The notes under the pieces were generated by a model. It saw nothing but the letters and a program-made list of their open reading frames with translations, was not told the origin of the DNA and ran no database searches. From Galbibacter kalidii (GTDB lineage Bacteria; Bacteroidota; Bacteroidia; Flavobacteriales; Flavobacteriaceae), in NCBI RefSeq assembly GCF_026241135.1, contig NZ_JAPFGA010000020.1, positions 1 through 64,000 of the forward strand: a stretch of 64,000 nucleotides of DNA, read 5' to 3'. This document shows, piece by piece, positions 31,785-41,274 of this stretch. Made by a program: the position numbers and the translations under genes. The first letter of the stretch is position 1. The number at the start of each line of letters is the position of its first letter.

Positions 31785-32501
31785 ATGGAAACAGTTAACA
31801 AAAAGATTTTATTAGTAGAAGATGACCCCAACTTCGGAACCGTTCTCAAGGACTATTTAGGGATGAACGATTTTGATGTCACATTAGCTAAAAATGGGAT
31901 GGAAGGCTATGAGAAATTCAGAAAGGATAATTATGATCTGTGTATTCTGGATGTCATGATGCCTTATAAAGACGGATTTACACTGGCAAAAGAAATAAGG
32001 GAAAAGGATGAAAATATCCCGATCATATTTCTTACCGCCAAAACAATGAAAGAAGATGTGCTAAAAGGATATAAAGTAGGAGCAGATGATTATTTGAACA
32101 AACCTTTTGATTCTGAAGTGTTGTTGTTCAAGATCAAAGCGATCATCCAAAGAAAATCAACAGAATCTTTGGCCGATAGCAAACAGTTTGAATTTGAAAT
32201 AGGAAACTTCCATTTGAATTCGAAATTGCGCTTTCTTACTTATAAAGAAGAAGAACCTATCAAGTTATCACCAAAGGAAAATGAATTGTTACGCTTACTC
32301 GCGCTTCATGAAAACGATTTGATGCCCCGCGAATTGGCTCTGACAAAGATTTGGAGGGATGATAACTACTTTACTTCGCGAAGTATGGATGTTTATATAG
32401 CCAAACTCCGTAAATACCTTAAAAAGGATGACGATGTGGAGATACTCAATATTCACGGTGAAGGATTTAGGCTCGTTGTAAAAAGTGAAGCTGAGAATTA
32501 A
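31785..32501 (+). CDS. OmpR-family response regulator
   Basis: 238 residues: a receiver domain (about 6-120) with the acidic pair EDD at 12-14, phospho-acceptor Asp56 in ILDVMMP, the switch Thr in FLTAK and conserved Lys in LNKPF. A winged-helix DNA-binding domain follows (about 135-232) with LSPKENELLRLLA and SMDVYIAKLRKYL. The partner is the kinase directly upstream. An RprY-like role is possible. Likely binding sites are the TTAAC repeats before the kinase gene. Confidence 0.92.
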   Translation: METVNKKILLVEDDPNFGTVLKDYLGMNDFDVTLAKNGMEGYEKFRKDNYDLCILDVMMPYKDGFTLAKEIREKDENIPIIFLTAKTMKEDVLKGYKVGADDYLNKPFDSEVLLFKIKAIIQRKSTESLADSKQFEFEIGNFHLNSKLRFLTYKEEEPIKLSPKENELLRLLALHENDLMPRELALTKIWRDDNYFTSRSMDVYIAKLRKYLKKDDDVEILNIHGEGFRLVVKSEAEN

Positions 32502-32530
32502 AATATTCAGAACATAGTAAATAGAAGAAG

Positions 32531-32657
32531 GCTATCTAAAAAGCTACAAATTATAGATGTCATACTGAGCCTGTCGAAGTATAATTTATTGAAACTTGAC
32601 ATGTCTTCGACAAGCTCAGACTGACAAATCAAATTCACCAAGAGCTTTTTAGATAGC
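32531..32657. repeat. Nested palindrome, dispersed repeat copy 1
   Basis: Outer arms GCTATCTAAAAAGCT (32531-32545) and AGCTTTTTAGATAGC (32643-32657) are perfect complements. The inner part pairs TACTGAGCCTGTCGAAG with CTTCGACAAGCTCAG. It lies between convergent genes, so it may also end transcription from both sides. Confidence 0.7.
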
Positions 32658-32666
32658 TTCTTTGTT

Positions 32667-33701
32667 TTAAAATGAATCTATGCTTTCCGTCAAGTACTCC
32701 AAATCGTTTTTGGTATGATGTGCACTGATCACGATACGACTCATCACAGCTGAATCTTTATCGGGATATCTGAAACTCGTTACCAAAATCTTTTTCTGCA
32801 CTAAGAAGTCAACCAGTCTCTCATTTAAAAAAGTGTAGGTGGGATGCGTTCCCGGATGGACAAACAGTCCCTCATTTTTTAATTGATCATTGAAAAAGTG
32901 AAGGTTTTCTTTTAGTTTTTTCAATTGTGTCCTGAAGATATGCTGAGCGTCGATCAATGTAGCCATGTTTGCCGGGGTTGCCGGACTCGCCCCTCCAAAA
33001 AACGGAGTATTGTTAAGTTCATCGATTCTCTTTTTACTTCCAAGGATAGCTCCAGCCTGTAATCCGAAGCCTTTTCCCAAAGAACCACAAACGATAACTT
33101 CCTTTGCATTTAATTGCTGTAATGAAGGGAAAACACCTTCTCCTTTCGTTCCCAGAACTCCAAATCCGTGGGAATCATCCACAACGAGAATCACATTGGT
33201 GAGATCCATAGTCTGTAAAGCTAAAAAATCAGGATAATTGATACCCAGAAAATCAATCGAATCCAATAAAATAACCGGAGTGGTATCGAGTAGATTATCT
33301 TTCAAGTCATCTTCTAAGACATCGTAACTTTGATAAACCCTTGAGTCTGCTTGTAAAAGTGATGTGTGCGTATGTGGAGCATAGTAAAGCGTGTACTTTT
33401 TGTTGCTGAAATAATGGCAAACGAGTTGGGAAGCCATATATCCTGATGAAACAGTGCAGCAAGCTTCGCTTCCTACGAACTGAGCCAAGTGTTTTTCAAC
33501 TTTTTCATAAATGGAGAGACGCACATTCGATTTTCGGGAAGCCCCGTAGTTGGTCCCGTATTTCTTGATATTATTGATGAGGATTTCTTGAAATTCAGGG
33601 TGTTGTTGTAGGCCTAAATAGGAAGTCCCTCCAAAATAAAGAAACTCACCTTCTTTGGTTCTTACGGTCCTTCCGGGAAAATCGTCTGTAAAATATATCA
33701 T
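32667..33701 (-). CDS. PLP-dependent aminotransferase class I/II (KBL/BioF-like)
   Basis: 344 residues, alpha-oxoamine synthase-like fold type I. YFGGTSYLGL near 22-31, VVDDSHGFGVLG at 173-184 and the PLP lysine K210 in GSLGKGFGLQAG are visible. It is shorter than typical KBL or BioF proteins (about 390) because the N-terminus is reduced. The ATG overlaps the stop of the dipeptide epimerase gene by four bases. A role in amino-acid or cell-wall peptide recycling is suggested by that coupling, but the reaction cannot be named. BioF proper is unlikely, as no biotin genes are nearby. Confidence 0.8.
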   Translation of the reverse strand: MIYFTDDFPGRTVRTKEGEFLYFGGTSYLGLQQHPEFQEILINNIKKYGTNYGASRKSNVRLSIYEKVEKHLAQFVGSEACCTVSSGYMASQLVCHYFSNKKYTLYYAPHTHTSLLQADSRVYQSYDVLEDDLKDNLLDTTPVILLDSIDFLGINYPDFLALQTMDLTNVILVVDDSHGFGVLGTKGEGVFPSLQQLNAKEVIVCGSLGKGFGLQAGAILGSKKRIDELNNTPFFGGASPATPANMATLIDAQHIFRTQLKKLKENLHFFNDQLKNEGLFVHPGTHPTYTFLNERLVDFLVQKKILVTSFRYPDKDSAVMSRIVISAHHTKNDLEYLTESIDSF

Positions 33702-34711
33702 GACAACAAAGTTACACCTGTTCCTCCCAGTGTTGGAAAAACAACTTTACCATCTTCCAATATTTCAACACCTTTTGCGATATCTTTTTTCAGCAGCATG
33801 GCACCGTCCATATCGACGTAATCCAATTGTGGTAATAATTGTGCGATAGCAGATATTCCCACACTGGATTCGGTCATACAACCTACCATGACTTTTAAAT
33901 CGAGCTCTTTAGCCTTTTTTATCATCCGTAGAGCAGGGGTGAGTCCGCCACATTTTGTCAGTTTGATGTTGACTCCTGTAAAATGTCCGGCACATTTTTC
34001 TACATCTTCTTCAACGATGCAGCTTTCGTCAGCAATAATCGGCAAAGCACTATCTGATATAATTTTCTTGTATCCGTCCCAATCATCCGCTTTAAGCGGT
34101 TGTTCAATAAATTCAACCCCCAGTTCTTTTAGTTTTGGCGCATACTCCAGGGTTTGTTCCGGAGTCCATGCGCAGTTGGCATCTATCCTAAAAACGGAAG
34201 AGGAATGTGCTCTTAGTTGTTTAATGATCTCAACATCATTTTCTGTTCCCAGCTTTATTTTATAGAGTGGCCAGGGTTTTTCAAGCATTTTCTCCGTCAT
34301 TTTCTGCGGAGTGTCTATTCCGATGGTATAATTGGTTTTCGGATATTTATCGGTAGTTGTTCCCCATATTTCGTATAGCGGTTTACCTTGAAGTTTTCCG
34401 TAGAGATCATTAGCAGCCAAATCCAAAGCGCAAATAGCAAAATTGCTCAGACCTTTTTGTTTTAGAAAAATGTAAAATTGTTCAGGAGTGTCAAATGGAA
34501 ATTGATTGATTTCAGTTTCTATTGCCCGAATTTCTTCCATCATCGAGGTTACGGTGATCTTGTAATACGGATTTGCTGTTGCCTCTCCGTAACCAGTTTG
34601 TCCGTTTAGCGACAAGCCAACGACCATACTATCCTGAAAATCATGGGACTCTCTTGAAATACTAAAAGTGTGCTGTAGCTCGAGCACATATTTTTTTAAA
34701 AAGACCTGCAT
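33698..34711 (-). CDS. Dipeptide epimerase (L-Ala-D/L-Glu epimerase type), enolase superfamily
   Basis: 337 residues. The enolase-superfamily barrel has YKIKLG (K151/K153), metal ligands D178 in RIDANCAW, E203 in FIEQP and D228 in IADES, followed by VNIKLTKCGG at about 248-256. This set matches the dipeptide epimerases that convert L-Ala-D-Glu to L-Ala-L-Glu when murein peptides are recycled. It is translationally coupled to the downstream PLP enzyme. Upstream lies a repeat copy, not another gene, so it probably heads the operon. Confidence 0.88.
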   Translation of the reverse strand: MQVFLKKYVLELQHTFSISRESHDFQDSMVVGLSLNGQTGYGEATANPYYKITVTSMMEEIRAIETEINQFPFDTPEQFYIFLKQKGLSNFAICALDLAANDLYGKLQGKPLYEIWGTTTDKYPKTNYTIGIDTPQKMTEKMLEKPWPLYKIKLGTENDVEIIKQLRAHSSSVFRIDANCAWTPEQTLEYAPKLKELGVEFIEQPLKADDWDGYKKIISDSALPIIADESCIVEEDVEKCAGHFTGVNIKLTKCGGLTPALRMIKKAKELDLKVMVGCMTESSVGISAIAQLLPQLDYVDMDGAMLLKKDIAKGVEILEDGKVVFPTLGGTGVTLLS

Positions 34712-34784
34712 TGAAAAAGTTTTGAGCTAAGATATAAAATGCTGTTTGATCTCTAATGCGTTTATGCAAGGGATATTTTTAAAG

Positions 34785-34914
34785 CGGGTGTCTAAAAAGT
34801 TTTTGATTGATTTGATTTGTCAGTCTGAGCCTGTCGAAGACTCATGATTTTCAATAAACTACTATACTTCGACAGGCTCAGTATGACATCTGAATTTAGA
34901 GTTTTTTGCCCCCT
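34785..34914. repeat. Nested palindrome, dispersed repeat copy 2
   Basis: The inner part pairs CAGTCTGAGCCTGTCGAAG with CTTCGACAGGCTCAGTATG. Outer arms GGGTGTCTAAAAAGT and TTTAGAGTTTTTTGCCCCC pair less perfectly than in other copies. Confidence 0.62.
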
Positions 34915-34930
34915 TTCATTAAGGAGTATA

Positions 34931-36409
34931 TTATTTCTCTTTCTCTTCTAATTTAGCGGGTTCGTAATCAAACAGTTCCTTTTCTTTGATCAGCTCGGCA
35001 ATACCTTTTGGCAACATTTCTTCCCAACCTTCTTCTCCGTCTGCTATCTTTTGGAGTACTTCCCTGGAGAAAATGTGAAGGATCTTATCGTCGTAATCAA
35101 AGATATCAACCACTTTTCCGTTGTATTTAAAGAACTTATACAGCTCTTTCATACGCGGATGTACTTTCAAACTGTTGCTCGTCATTAACAAACCTGTATC
35201 CGGATTGGTCATAGGGTAGAGGTAGACCTTCAGGTCTTTGTAGAAAAGCTTTCCGAAGGCTTCTAAAATACCGCCACTCAAGTGACGGTAATACTTCTCA
35301 TCAAAAATATCGATCAGGTTGTTTACCCCCATGGTCAGCGCCATACGTTCTCTGGTGTAGTTAGAGAAATATTCTACCAGTTTATAATATTCTTGGAAGT
35401 TGGAGATCATCACCGTTTGCCCTAATGAACAAAGCAACCGGGCCCTGTCCATAAAATCCTCTTCGTCAATCTCGCCTTCAGCGCGAAGATTGGAAAGTGT
35501 AATTTCAAACACAACAACGGCATTGTCGACATCTACTTTGTTTTCCCGTACAAAAATATCATATGATTTTTTATACATGTCCATATTGACGAGCGTTACC
35601 GGTCTAAAACTACCCCGAAGTGCGAGAATGTTCTTTTTATACAGAATGGCCGCAGGAAGAATATTGTTGCCATCCGGGCCAAACATCACAGCTTCGGTCA
35701 TTCCGTTTCTAACCAGCTGTAAGCTCATCAAGCGGTTGTCTACATCTTCAAAACGAGGTCCTGAGAAATTGATCATATCAATTTCAATGGTATCCTTATC
35801 GATATGATCGTAGAGGTATCTTAATAGTTTTTTGGGTTTGTGATGTTTGTAAAACGCCCCGTAAATAAGGTTAACCCCCACAATTCCCAAGGTTTCTTGT
35901 TGCAGTCGGGCTTCGTTTTGTTTGAAACGGATATGCAGAATGATCTCGTTATAATCTTCTTTTGGATCCAATTGAAAACGAATCCCCAGCCATCCGTGGC
36001 CTTTAAATTTTTTGGCAAAATCGATAGTAGCTACCGTATTTGCGTAAGAAAAGAATATTTTATTGGGATTTTCGTCTCTCGGAATACGTTCTTCCATCAA
36101 TCGCATTTCGTGCGACAGCATTTTTTTTAAACGGGCTTCGGTTACATAACGACTGTCGTCTTCAACACCGTAAATGGAATCACTAAAGTTCTTGTCATAG
36201 GCACTCATCGCTTTTGCAATGGTTCCGGAGGCGCCACCGGCTCTAAAGAAATGCCTTACTGTTTCTTGTCCTGCTCCAATTTCGGCAAAGGTTCCGTAAA
36301 TATCTTCATTCAGATTAATTCGTAACGCCTTGGATTTTAGAGAAGGAATATTCTCAAAATTTTTATCGCCTTTTAAAATTAATGTCATAGCAGCCCTGAT
36401 TTGTGACAA
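34931..36409 (-). CDS. Conserved Bacteroidota protein of unknown function (about 490 aa)
   Basis: 492 residues, cytoplasmic. The N-terminal phrases IYGTFAEIGAGQETVRHFFRAGGASGTIAKAMSAYDK and KIFFSYANTVATIDFAKK recur almost unchanged in many Bacteroidota and some other phyla. Database names such as TonB-dependent receptor or nicotinate adenylyltransferase are in use for relatives, but nothing in the sequence supports them: there is no signal peptide, plug domain or HxGH motif. The gene is single and flanked by repeats. Its strong conservation and lack of a defined function make it a good target for experiment. Confidence 0.75.
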   Translation of the reverse strand: MSQIRAAMTLILKGDKNFENIPSLKSKALRINLNEDIYGTFAEIGAGQETVRHFFRAGGASGTIAKAMSAYDKNFSDSIYGVEDDSRYVTEARLKKMLSHEMRLMEERIPRDENPNKIFFSYANTVATIDFAKKFKGHGWLGIRFQLDPKEDYNEIILHIRFKQNEARLQQETLGIVGVNLIYGAFYKHHKPKKLLRYLYDHIDKDTIEIDMINFSGPRFEDVDNRLMSLQLVRNGMTEAVMFGPDGNNILPAAILYKKNILALRGSFRPVTLVNMDMYKKSYDIFVRENKVDVDNAVVVFEITLSNLRAEGEIDEEDFMDRARLLCSLGQTVMISNFQEYYKLVEYFSNYTRERMALTMGVNNLIDIFDEKYYRHLSGGILEAFGKLFYKDLKVYLYPMTNPDTGLLMTSNSLKVHPRMKELYKFFKYNGKVVDIFDYDDKILHIFSREVLQKIADGEEGWEEMLPKGIAELIKEKELFDYEPAKLEEKEK

Positions 36410-36757
36410 AGTTAAAAAAGTTTCGTGAAGCTATTTGCAGAACTCGTTTAAACTTTTACCAATTGGTTAAAAAAATTGCTCTTTTGAACCTGCTTAATCA
36501 GCCACGGGGTGTTTTCTTAACGTTCGGTCCAGTTTTTCCTGTCGGCAGGCAGGTTTTCTTTCCTTAGCTTTGCTATATTCCCGAAAGCTTTCGGGAGCAA
36601 AAAAGTCTCCAATTGAGCGTAGGGCGTAGCGTATAAAAATAACCTTTGGGTTATTTTAGCGAACGAGCCAGCTGGCGCAGGGGTTAAATTTTTGCTTCAA
36701 TCCAAAAAGTTTAAACAAGTTCAGAATATAAATGATAAATTTGGAAAAAATACAGTT
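36410..36757. repeat. Intergenic stretch with dispersed hairpin repeat
   Basis: No gene seen. AAAATAACC (36636-36644) pairs with GGTTATTTT (36649-36657) and is followed by AGCGAACGAGCCAGC. The flank is the same as at 26483 and 41490-41512 but the stem sequence differs. A smaller palindrome, CCCGAAAGCTTTCGGG, lies at 36581-36596. Confidence 0.6.
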
Positions 36758-37522
36758 TTGAAGATTACGTTTCTCGGTACCGGAACTTCTCAAGGAATCC
36801 CCATTATAGGTAGTGATGATCCCGTTAGCAAAAGTACAGACCCGAAAGACAAGCGTTTGCGGGTTTCTGTGATGGTAGAGTGGGGTGATTATTGTTATGT
36901 TATTGATTGTGGCCCTGATTTTAGGCAACAGATGTTGAGCAATGATGTAAAACGCATTGACGGCATTTTGTTTACCCATGAACATGCCGATCATATCATG
37001 GGATTGGACGACATCAGGCCATTTTTCTTCCGGCAGGGTGATGTTCCCATTTATGCACACCAAAGGGTTTTGGATAATCTCCAAATAAAATTTGATTATA
37101 TTTTTGCCGATAAAGACCGTTATCCGGGAGCCCCGGCGGTTAAAGCAAATGTAGTGGAAAACAATGTGCCCATTACTTTGGGGAATCTGGATGTCATTCC
37201 TATTAATGCTTTTCACAACAGATTGCAGGTTTTTGGATATAGATTTGATAAATTTGCCTATTTAACGGATGTGAAGATGATAGAAGATGAAGAGGTCGAA
37301 AAACTGAAAGGCGTGGAGGTTTTGGTCGTCAATGCCCTCAGAAAGAAAAAACACCATTCACATTTTAATGTGGAGGAAGCTTTGGAATTTATAGACCAAG
37401 TGCAACCAAAACAAGCTTATTTTACGCATATTAGTCCGAAGCTGGGCTTTCATGAAGTGGTACAAAAGGAATTACCGGAAGGTGTTTTTATTGCCTATGA
37501 TAATTTAAAAATTGAAATTTAA
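36758..37522 (+). CDS. MBL-fold metallo-hydrolase (PhnP-like)
   Basis: 254 residues from TTG 36758; relatives begin M/L-KITFLGTGTSQGIP, so the upstream extension to 36692 is probably not translated. Metal ligands are visible in THEHADHIMGLDD, and later His residues in NAFHNRL and HSHFNVEEAL complete the site. PhnP-type enzymes cleave cyclic phosphodiesters, and tRNase Z-like relatives cut RNA. The exact substrate is not deducible. Sixteen bases separate it from the following small gene. Confidence 0.85.
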   Translation: MKITFLGTGTSQGIPIIGSDDPVSKSTDPKDKRLRVSVMVEWGDYCYVIDCGPDFRQQMLSNDVKRIDGILFTHEHADHIMGLDDIRPFFFRQGDVPIYAHQRVLDNLQIKFDYIFADKDRYPGAPAVKANVVENNVPITLGNLDVIPINAFHNRLQVFGYRFDKFAYLTDVKMIEDEEVEKLKGVEVLVVNALRKKKHHSHFNVEEALEFIDQVQPKQAYFTHISPKLGFHEVVQKELPEGVFIAYDNLKIEI

Positions 37523-37537
37523 AACAACCCCATTGAT

Positions 37538-38032
37538 ATGAGACGTAACATTTTTATGTATCTATTTCTCTTTGCAGCTTTGTATATCATATACCAATAT
37601 GTGAGTTCGAAGAAATATTTTGATTCTGAAACGGTTAAAATGGAGAATCTGAAAGAGGAAAATGAAACATTGAAGGATTCTGTACAAGCACTTATCCTCA
37701 ACAATCTCGATCTACAATATTTTTCGTTAGAGAACAACGATGACGCATTGGCATATTACGATCATTTGGAATTAGAGAACCCTTCCCGTTATATATCCGA
37801 TAAATTACTTGAAACAAATGAAAGTAAGGGGAACAACCCTTTGGTGCCTTACGATGGCATGTCCGGAGCTCCGATGAAGATCAATAAAATAAAGGTGATG
37901 AACCAAAAATGGATCATCGCTGATTTTTCCGATGGGAAATATTGGGGCGAACTTTTACTTAGATATGAATTAAAAGATGATTTGAGCGTTAATTTCACTT
38001 TGCTCGATCATTTGTTATACACGCGTAGTTAG
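37538..38032 (+). CDS. Membrane-anchored coiled-coil protein, unknown
   Basis: 164 residues: a single N-terminal membrane helix (about 5-22), a coiled coil (about 30-55, MENLKEENETLKDSVQAL) and a C-terminal domain ending MNQKWIIADFSDGKYWGELLLRYEL. I recognise it as a lineage-typical hypothetical but cannot assign a function. It sits between the MBL hydrolase and a TerC protein, with only one base before the latter, suggesting a shared transcript. Confidence 0.7.
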   Translation: MRRNIFMYLFLFAALYIIYQYVSSKKYFDSETVKMENLKEENETLKDSVQALILNNLDLQYFSLENNDDALAYYDHLELENPSRYISDKLLETNESKGNNPLVPYDGMSGAPMKINKIKVMNQKWIIADFSDGKYWGELLLRYELKDDLSVNFTLLDHLLYTRS

Positions 38033-38033
38033 C

Positions 38034-38981
38034 ATGGTAGTTTGGATTGTTTTTATTTCACTTATTGTTATTTTTCTAGCCATAGATCTGGGGGTTTTTA
38101 ATAAGAACCCACATGAAATCACCAATAAAGAAGCCACAGTGTGGACCTGTATTTGGGTAAGTCTGGCTTTGCTTTTTTCTATAACGATCTATTTCATCTT
38201 CAAACACGATTGGATTCCCAATACCGATCATTTAACACCGTGGAAAGCCTTGATGAAGTACATCACAGGGTATTTGATCGAGCTATCGCTGAGTATTGAC
38301 AATATTTTTGTGATTGCCGTTATATTCACTTCGTTTAAAATCCCAAAAATCTACCAGCACCGGGTTTTGTTTTGGGGGATACTCGGCGCCATTGTCTTCA
38401 GGGCGTTGATGATTTTATTAGGCGTGTTCCTGATCAAAAAATTTGATTGGGTGATTTATATCTTTGGAGCGTTTCTTATTTACACAGCTATTAAAATGGC
38501 TCTTGAAAAGGAGGATGATGAATACGACCCAAAAAAGACATTCATTTATAAACTGGTTCGGAAATTTGTTCCAGTAACAACACAGACCGACAGCGAACAT
38601 TTTTTTGTAAGGAAAAAGCATTTGTTGGTAGCTACCCCTTTGTTTATAACGCTGATCATCATCGAGTTTACCGATATTCTCTTTGCTTTGGATAGTATTC
38701 CGGCAATTTTAGCCATTACGTCCAATTCGTTTATTGTGTTTAGTTCCAACATCATGGCGATACTCGGACTCCGATCCATGTATTTCTTTTTGGCTAATAT
38801 GCTGGAACGTTTTGGTTACCTGAAATACAGTTTGGTTGTGATACTGAGTTTCGTAGGGGTAAAAATGATCCTATCCCATCATGTGGAAATACCAGAATGG
38901 CTATCATTGTCAGTTATAGGAGCTTCATTAGGCGTAGGGGTATGGGTGTCTTTACATCAGGAGAAAAAGGAGGCAAAGTGA
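38034..38981 (+). CDS. TerC family integral membrane protein
   Basis: 315 residues, about nine membrane segments. TerC/Alx landmarks include LSIDNIFVIAVIF near 88-100 and EFTDILFALDSIPAILAIT near 205-223, the two acidic membrane motifs thought to bind a metal ion. Family members are implicated in manganese export and in metal supply for secreted enzymes. It is the last gene of a short plus-strand group; a GC-richer intergenic with inverted repeats follows. Confidence 0.9.
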   Translation: MVVWIVFISLIVIFLAIDLGVFNKNPHEITNKEATVWTCIWVSLALLFSITIYFIFKHDWIPNTDHLTPWKALMKYITGYLIELSLSIDNIFVIAVIFTSFKIPKIYQHRVLFWGILGAIVFRALMILLGVFLIKKFDWVIYIFGAFLIYTAIKMALEKEDDEYDPKKTFIYKLVRKFVPVTTQTDSEHFFVRKKHLLVATPLFITLIIIEFTDILFALDSIPAILAITSNSFIVFSSNIMAILGLRSMYFFLANMLERFGYLKYSLVVILSFVGVKMILSHHVEIPEWLSLSVIGASLGVGVWVSLHQEKKEAK

Positions 38982-39138
38982 TTATTGTTTTCAATCTCAA
39001 ATCATAAGATATTGCGGATCTACCTACTTGACTGCCGTCAGGCAAGTTTGGCAGACAGGCTTGCAATCCGTGTGCTTTGCAAGGAAAATATTTCCGCGCT
39101 ATCACATTTATAACTCAAATTGAAAGCTATTGTTAAAC

Positions 39139-40119
39139 CTAAATCTTACTTAAAGGTTTCTTCTTAATCATCCCGCCCTTGGTGTCTTTTACCGAATTCA
39201 TAATGATAAAAGCGCTTTTATCGATCTTGTCGATCTCGGTTTTAAAATCGGCCATCTCCAGACGGGTTATTACAGCATAAACCACATCCACATCCCTTAA
39301 AGGAGAACCTTCGGGGGCAAATCCTCTTTTTCCTTTTAAAAGCGTGCACCCTCGTCCCATATTCCCGATAATGGCTCTTCGTATCTCGTCACTTTTATCA
39401 GAAACAATGGTCACACCTATATATTCTTCAATACCATCTATGACAAAATCTACTGTTTTGGAAGCCGAAAAATAAGTAAGGATAGCATACAGGGCGATTT
39501 CCATAGAAAAAATATAGGCAGCTGTTGTAAAAATAATGATATTGAAAATGAGGATGATGTTCCCGACCGTGAGACTGGATTTTCTGCTGATGTATATGGC
39601 CAAGACCTCCGTTCCGTCGATAATAGCCCCGCCACGGATAGCCATCCCGATTCCCAATCCGAGGAAAAAACCGCCAAAAGCAGCAATCAGGATCTGGTCG
39701 GTTGTAATCACAGGAAAAGGAATAAAATGTACGACCAACGCTAATAAAAAGATCCCAATGATACTGTTGATGGCAAAGTGTTTACTTATGGCGATATAGG
39801 CCAAAATAACAAAAGGGAGGTTGAGGACAAATATCAATACCGAAAGGGGAATGTTGGTGAGTTCCCTGACGATCAATGAAATACCGGTCACTCCTCCGTC
39901 AATGAATGAGCTGGGCAAAAGGAAGCCCTTTAATCCGAATGCAGCCGCCATAACACCAATAATCAAGTAAATTACATCGTTGATCTCATGAGTAATTTCT
40001 ACTTCAAGGTCCCGGACCTGTCTTTTAAAGCTTTTCTGGGTTTTTATGTCTTCTTTTGATGCTTTTCGGTATTTGCGACGTACCCGATCTACTATAAATT
40101 TCTTAAAGAGTGTATTCAT
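39139..40119 (-). CDS. YitT family membrane protein
   Basis: 326 residues. The cytoplasmic N-terminus is rich in Arg and Lys and is followed by five to six membrane segments of the YitT/DUF161 type (FGLKGFLLPSSFIDGGVTGISLI near 62-84). The C-terminal DUF2179 domain follows, with EYIGVTIVSDKSDEIRRAI and GRGCTLLKGKRGF. Bacteroidota carry several such genes; the transport substrate is unknown. It is 25 bp downstream of the P1 peptidase gene on the same strand. Confidence 0.87.
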   Translation of the reverse strand: MNTLFKKFIVDRVRRKYRKASKEDIKTQKSFKRQVRDLEVEITHEINDVIYLIIGVMAAAFGLKGFLLPSSFIDGGVTGISLIVRELTNIPLSVLIFVLNLPFVILAYIAISKHFAINSIIGIFLLALVVHFIPFPVITTDQILIAAFGGFFLGLGIGMAIRGGAIIDGTEVLAIYISRKSSLTVGNIILIFNIIIFTTAAYIFSMEIALYAILTYFSASKTVDFVIDGIEEYIGVTIVSDKSDEIRRAIIGNMGRGCTLLKGKRGFAPEGSPLRDVDVVYAVITRLEMADFKTEIDKIDKSAFIIMNSVKDTKGGMIKKKPLSKI

Positions 40120-40143
40120 GCAATTTTTTTTAGAATGGTTAGA

Positions 40144-41274
40144 TCAATTTTTAATCCGATTGTACTTTTTTAATAGTTCAATGATGGTATCTTTTGGCAA
40201 CTCTTCTACGGTATGCGAATTCCTTCCCGTCATGGTTTTTGCGGCAAAAAGGGAGTTTAATATAGCTTCTTCGGTAGCTTCTATAGTAGCCATAAAAAGA
40301 GGGGTCATGGCATCATTTTCCAATATCGTTTGTTTATGGAACTTAGAATCACTCTGATAATCTACCAGATTTTCTTCTGCATTGGACACCGCAATAATAT
40401 AATCACCACTACTATTGGAAGCAATACCTCCCGTTTTTGCCAATCCCAACATCGCTCTTTTGGCAAGGCGTTCCAGATTCCTGGCATCGAGAGGTGCATC
40501 GGTTAGGACAACGATCATGCAAGAGCCATCGGCTTCTTCAATATACTTATTAGGATATCTTTTAAGATCTTTTGCTACGGGGACTCCGTTAATTTCCAGG
40601 ACACCTCCAAAATTGGTTTGCACCAAAACACCTATGGTATAGCCTCCCCACGCCTTGGGTAATACTCTGGAAGAAGTACCAATACCACCTTTATATCCAA
40701 AACAAACCGTTCCTGTTCCGGCACCTACGTTACCTTCTTCTACAGTGCCGCTTTTTGCATTTTGTATGGCACTTAGTACATGTTCTTCTTTGATATGTCT
40801 TCCGCGGATATCGTTCAAATAACCGTCGTTGGTTTCCCCTACAATGGGATTGACAGACTTGACATCTTTATTTTCCGGTAGGGAAAGGGTGTAACTTATC
40901 AGGGCATTACTCGCTGTAGGCACACTTAATGTGTTGGTGAGGATGATAGGGGTTTCCAGATTTCCCAATTCCTTAACCTGACTGTAGCCGGTTAATTTCC
41001 CAAAGCCGTTACCGATATACATGGCTGCGGGCACTTTTTGCTGAAAAATATTCCCAGAGTAGGGAAGAATAGCCGTAACCCCGGTTCGGATGCTATCACC
41101 TTCAATTAGGGTGACCTGTCCAACTTTGACATTGTTCACATCAGTTATGGCGTTGTGTTCGCCCGGTTTTAATACCCCGATCTCAATTCCATAATCACGA
41201 AGTCTTTTATTTTGCCCAAAAACATCATTTAGCCCCATTAAAAAGATGAGAACGATACTAATATAACGCCACAT
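40144..41274 (-). CDS. P1 family (DmpA-like) aminopeptidase, secreted
   Basis: 376 residues with a signal peptide (cut near VFGQ). The S58/P1 fold is self-processed: the phrase GYKGGIGTSSRVL near 195-207 holds the likely nucleophilic Ser at the autocleavage site, preceded by EEGNVGAGTGTVCFG. The opening IEIGVLKPGEHNAITDVNNVKVG is typical. DmpA-type enzymes release N-terminal residues from peptides or amides. An export signal places it in the periplasm. Confidence 0.88.
   Translation of the reverse strand: MWRYISIVLIFLMGLNDVFGQNKRLRDYGIEIGVLKPGEHNAITDVNNVKVGQVTLIEGDSIRTGVTAILPYSGNIFQQKVPAAMYIGNGFGKLTGYSQVKELGNLETPIILTNTLSVPTASNALISYTLSLPENKDVKSVNPIVGETNDGYLNDIRGRHIKEEHVLSAIQNAKSGTVEEGNVGAGTGTVCFGYKGGIGTSSRVLPKAWGGYTIGVLVQTNFGGVLEINGVPVAKDLKRYPNKYIEEADGSCMIVVLTDAPLDARNLERLAKRAMLGLAKTGGIASNSSGDYIIAVSNAEENLVDYQSDSKFHKQTILENDAMTPLFMATIEATEEAILNSLFAAKTMTGRNSHTVEELPKDTIIELLKKYNRIKN

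Noticed and set aside
36692-36757. N-terminal extension of the MBL hydrolase from TTG 36692
   Set aside because: The extra residues do not fit the family, which begins at KITFLGTGTSQG; TTG 36758 is preferred.
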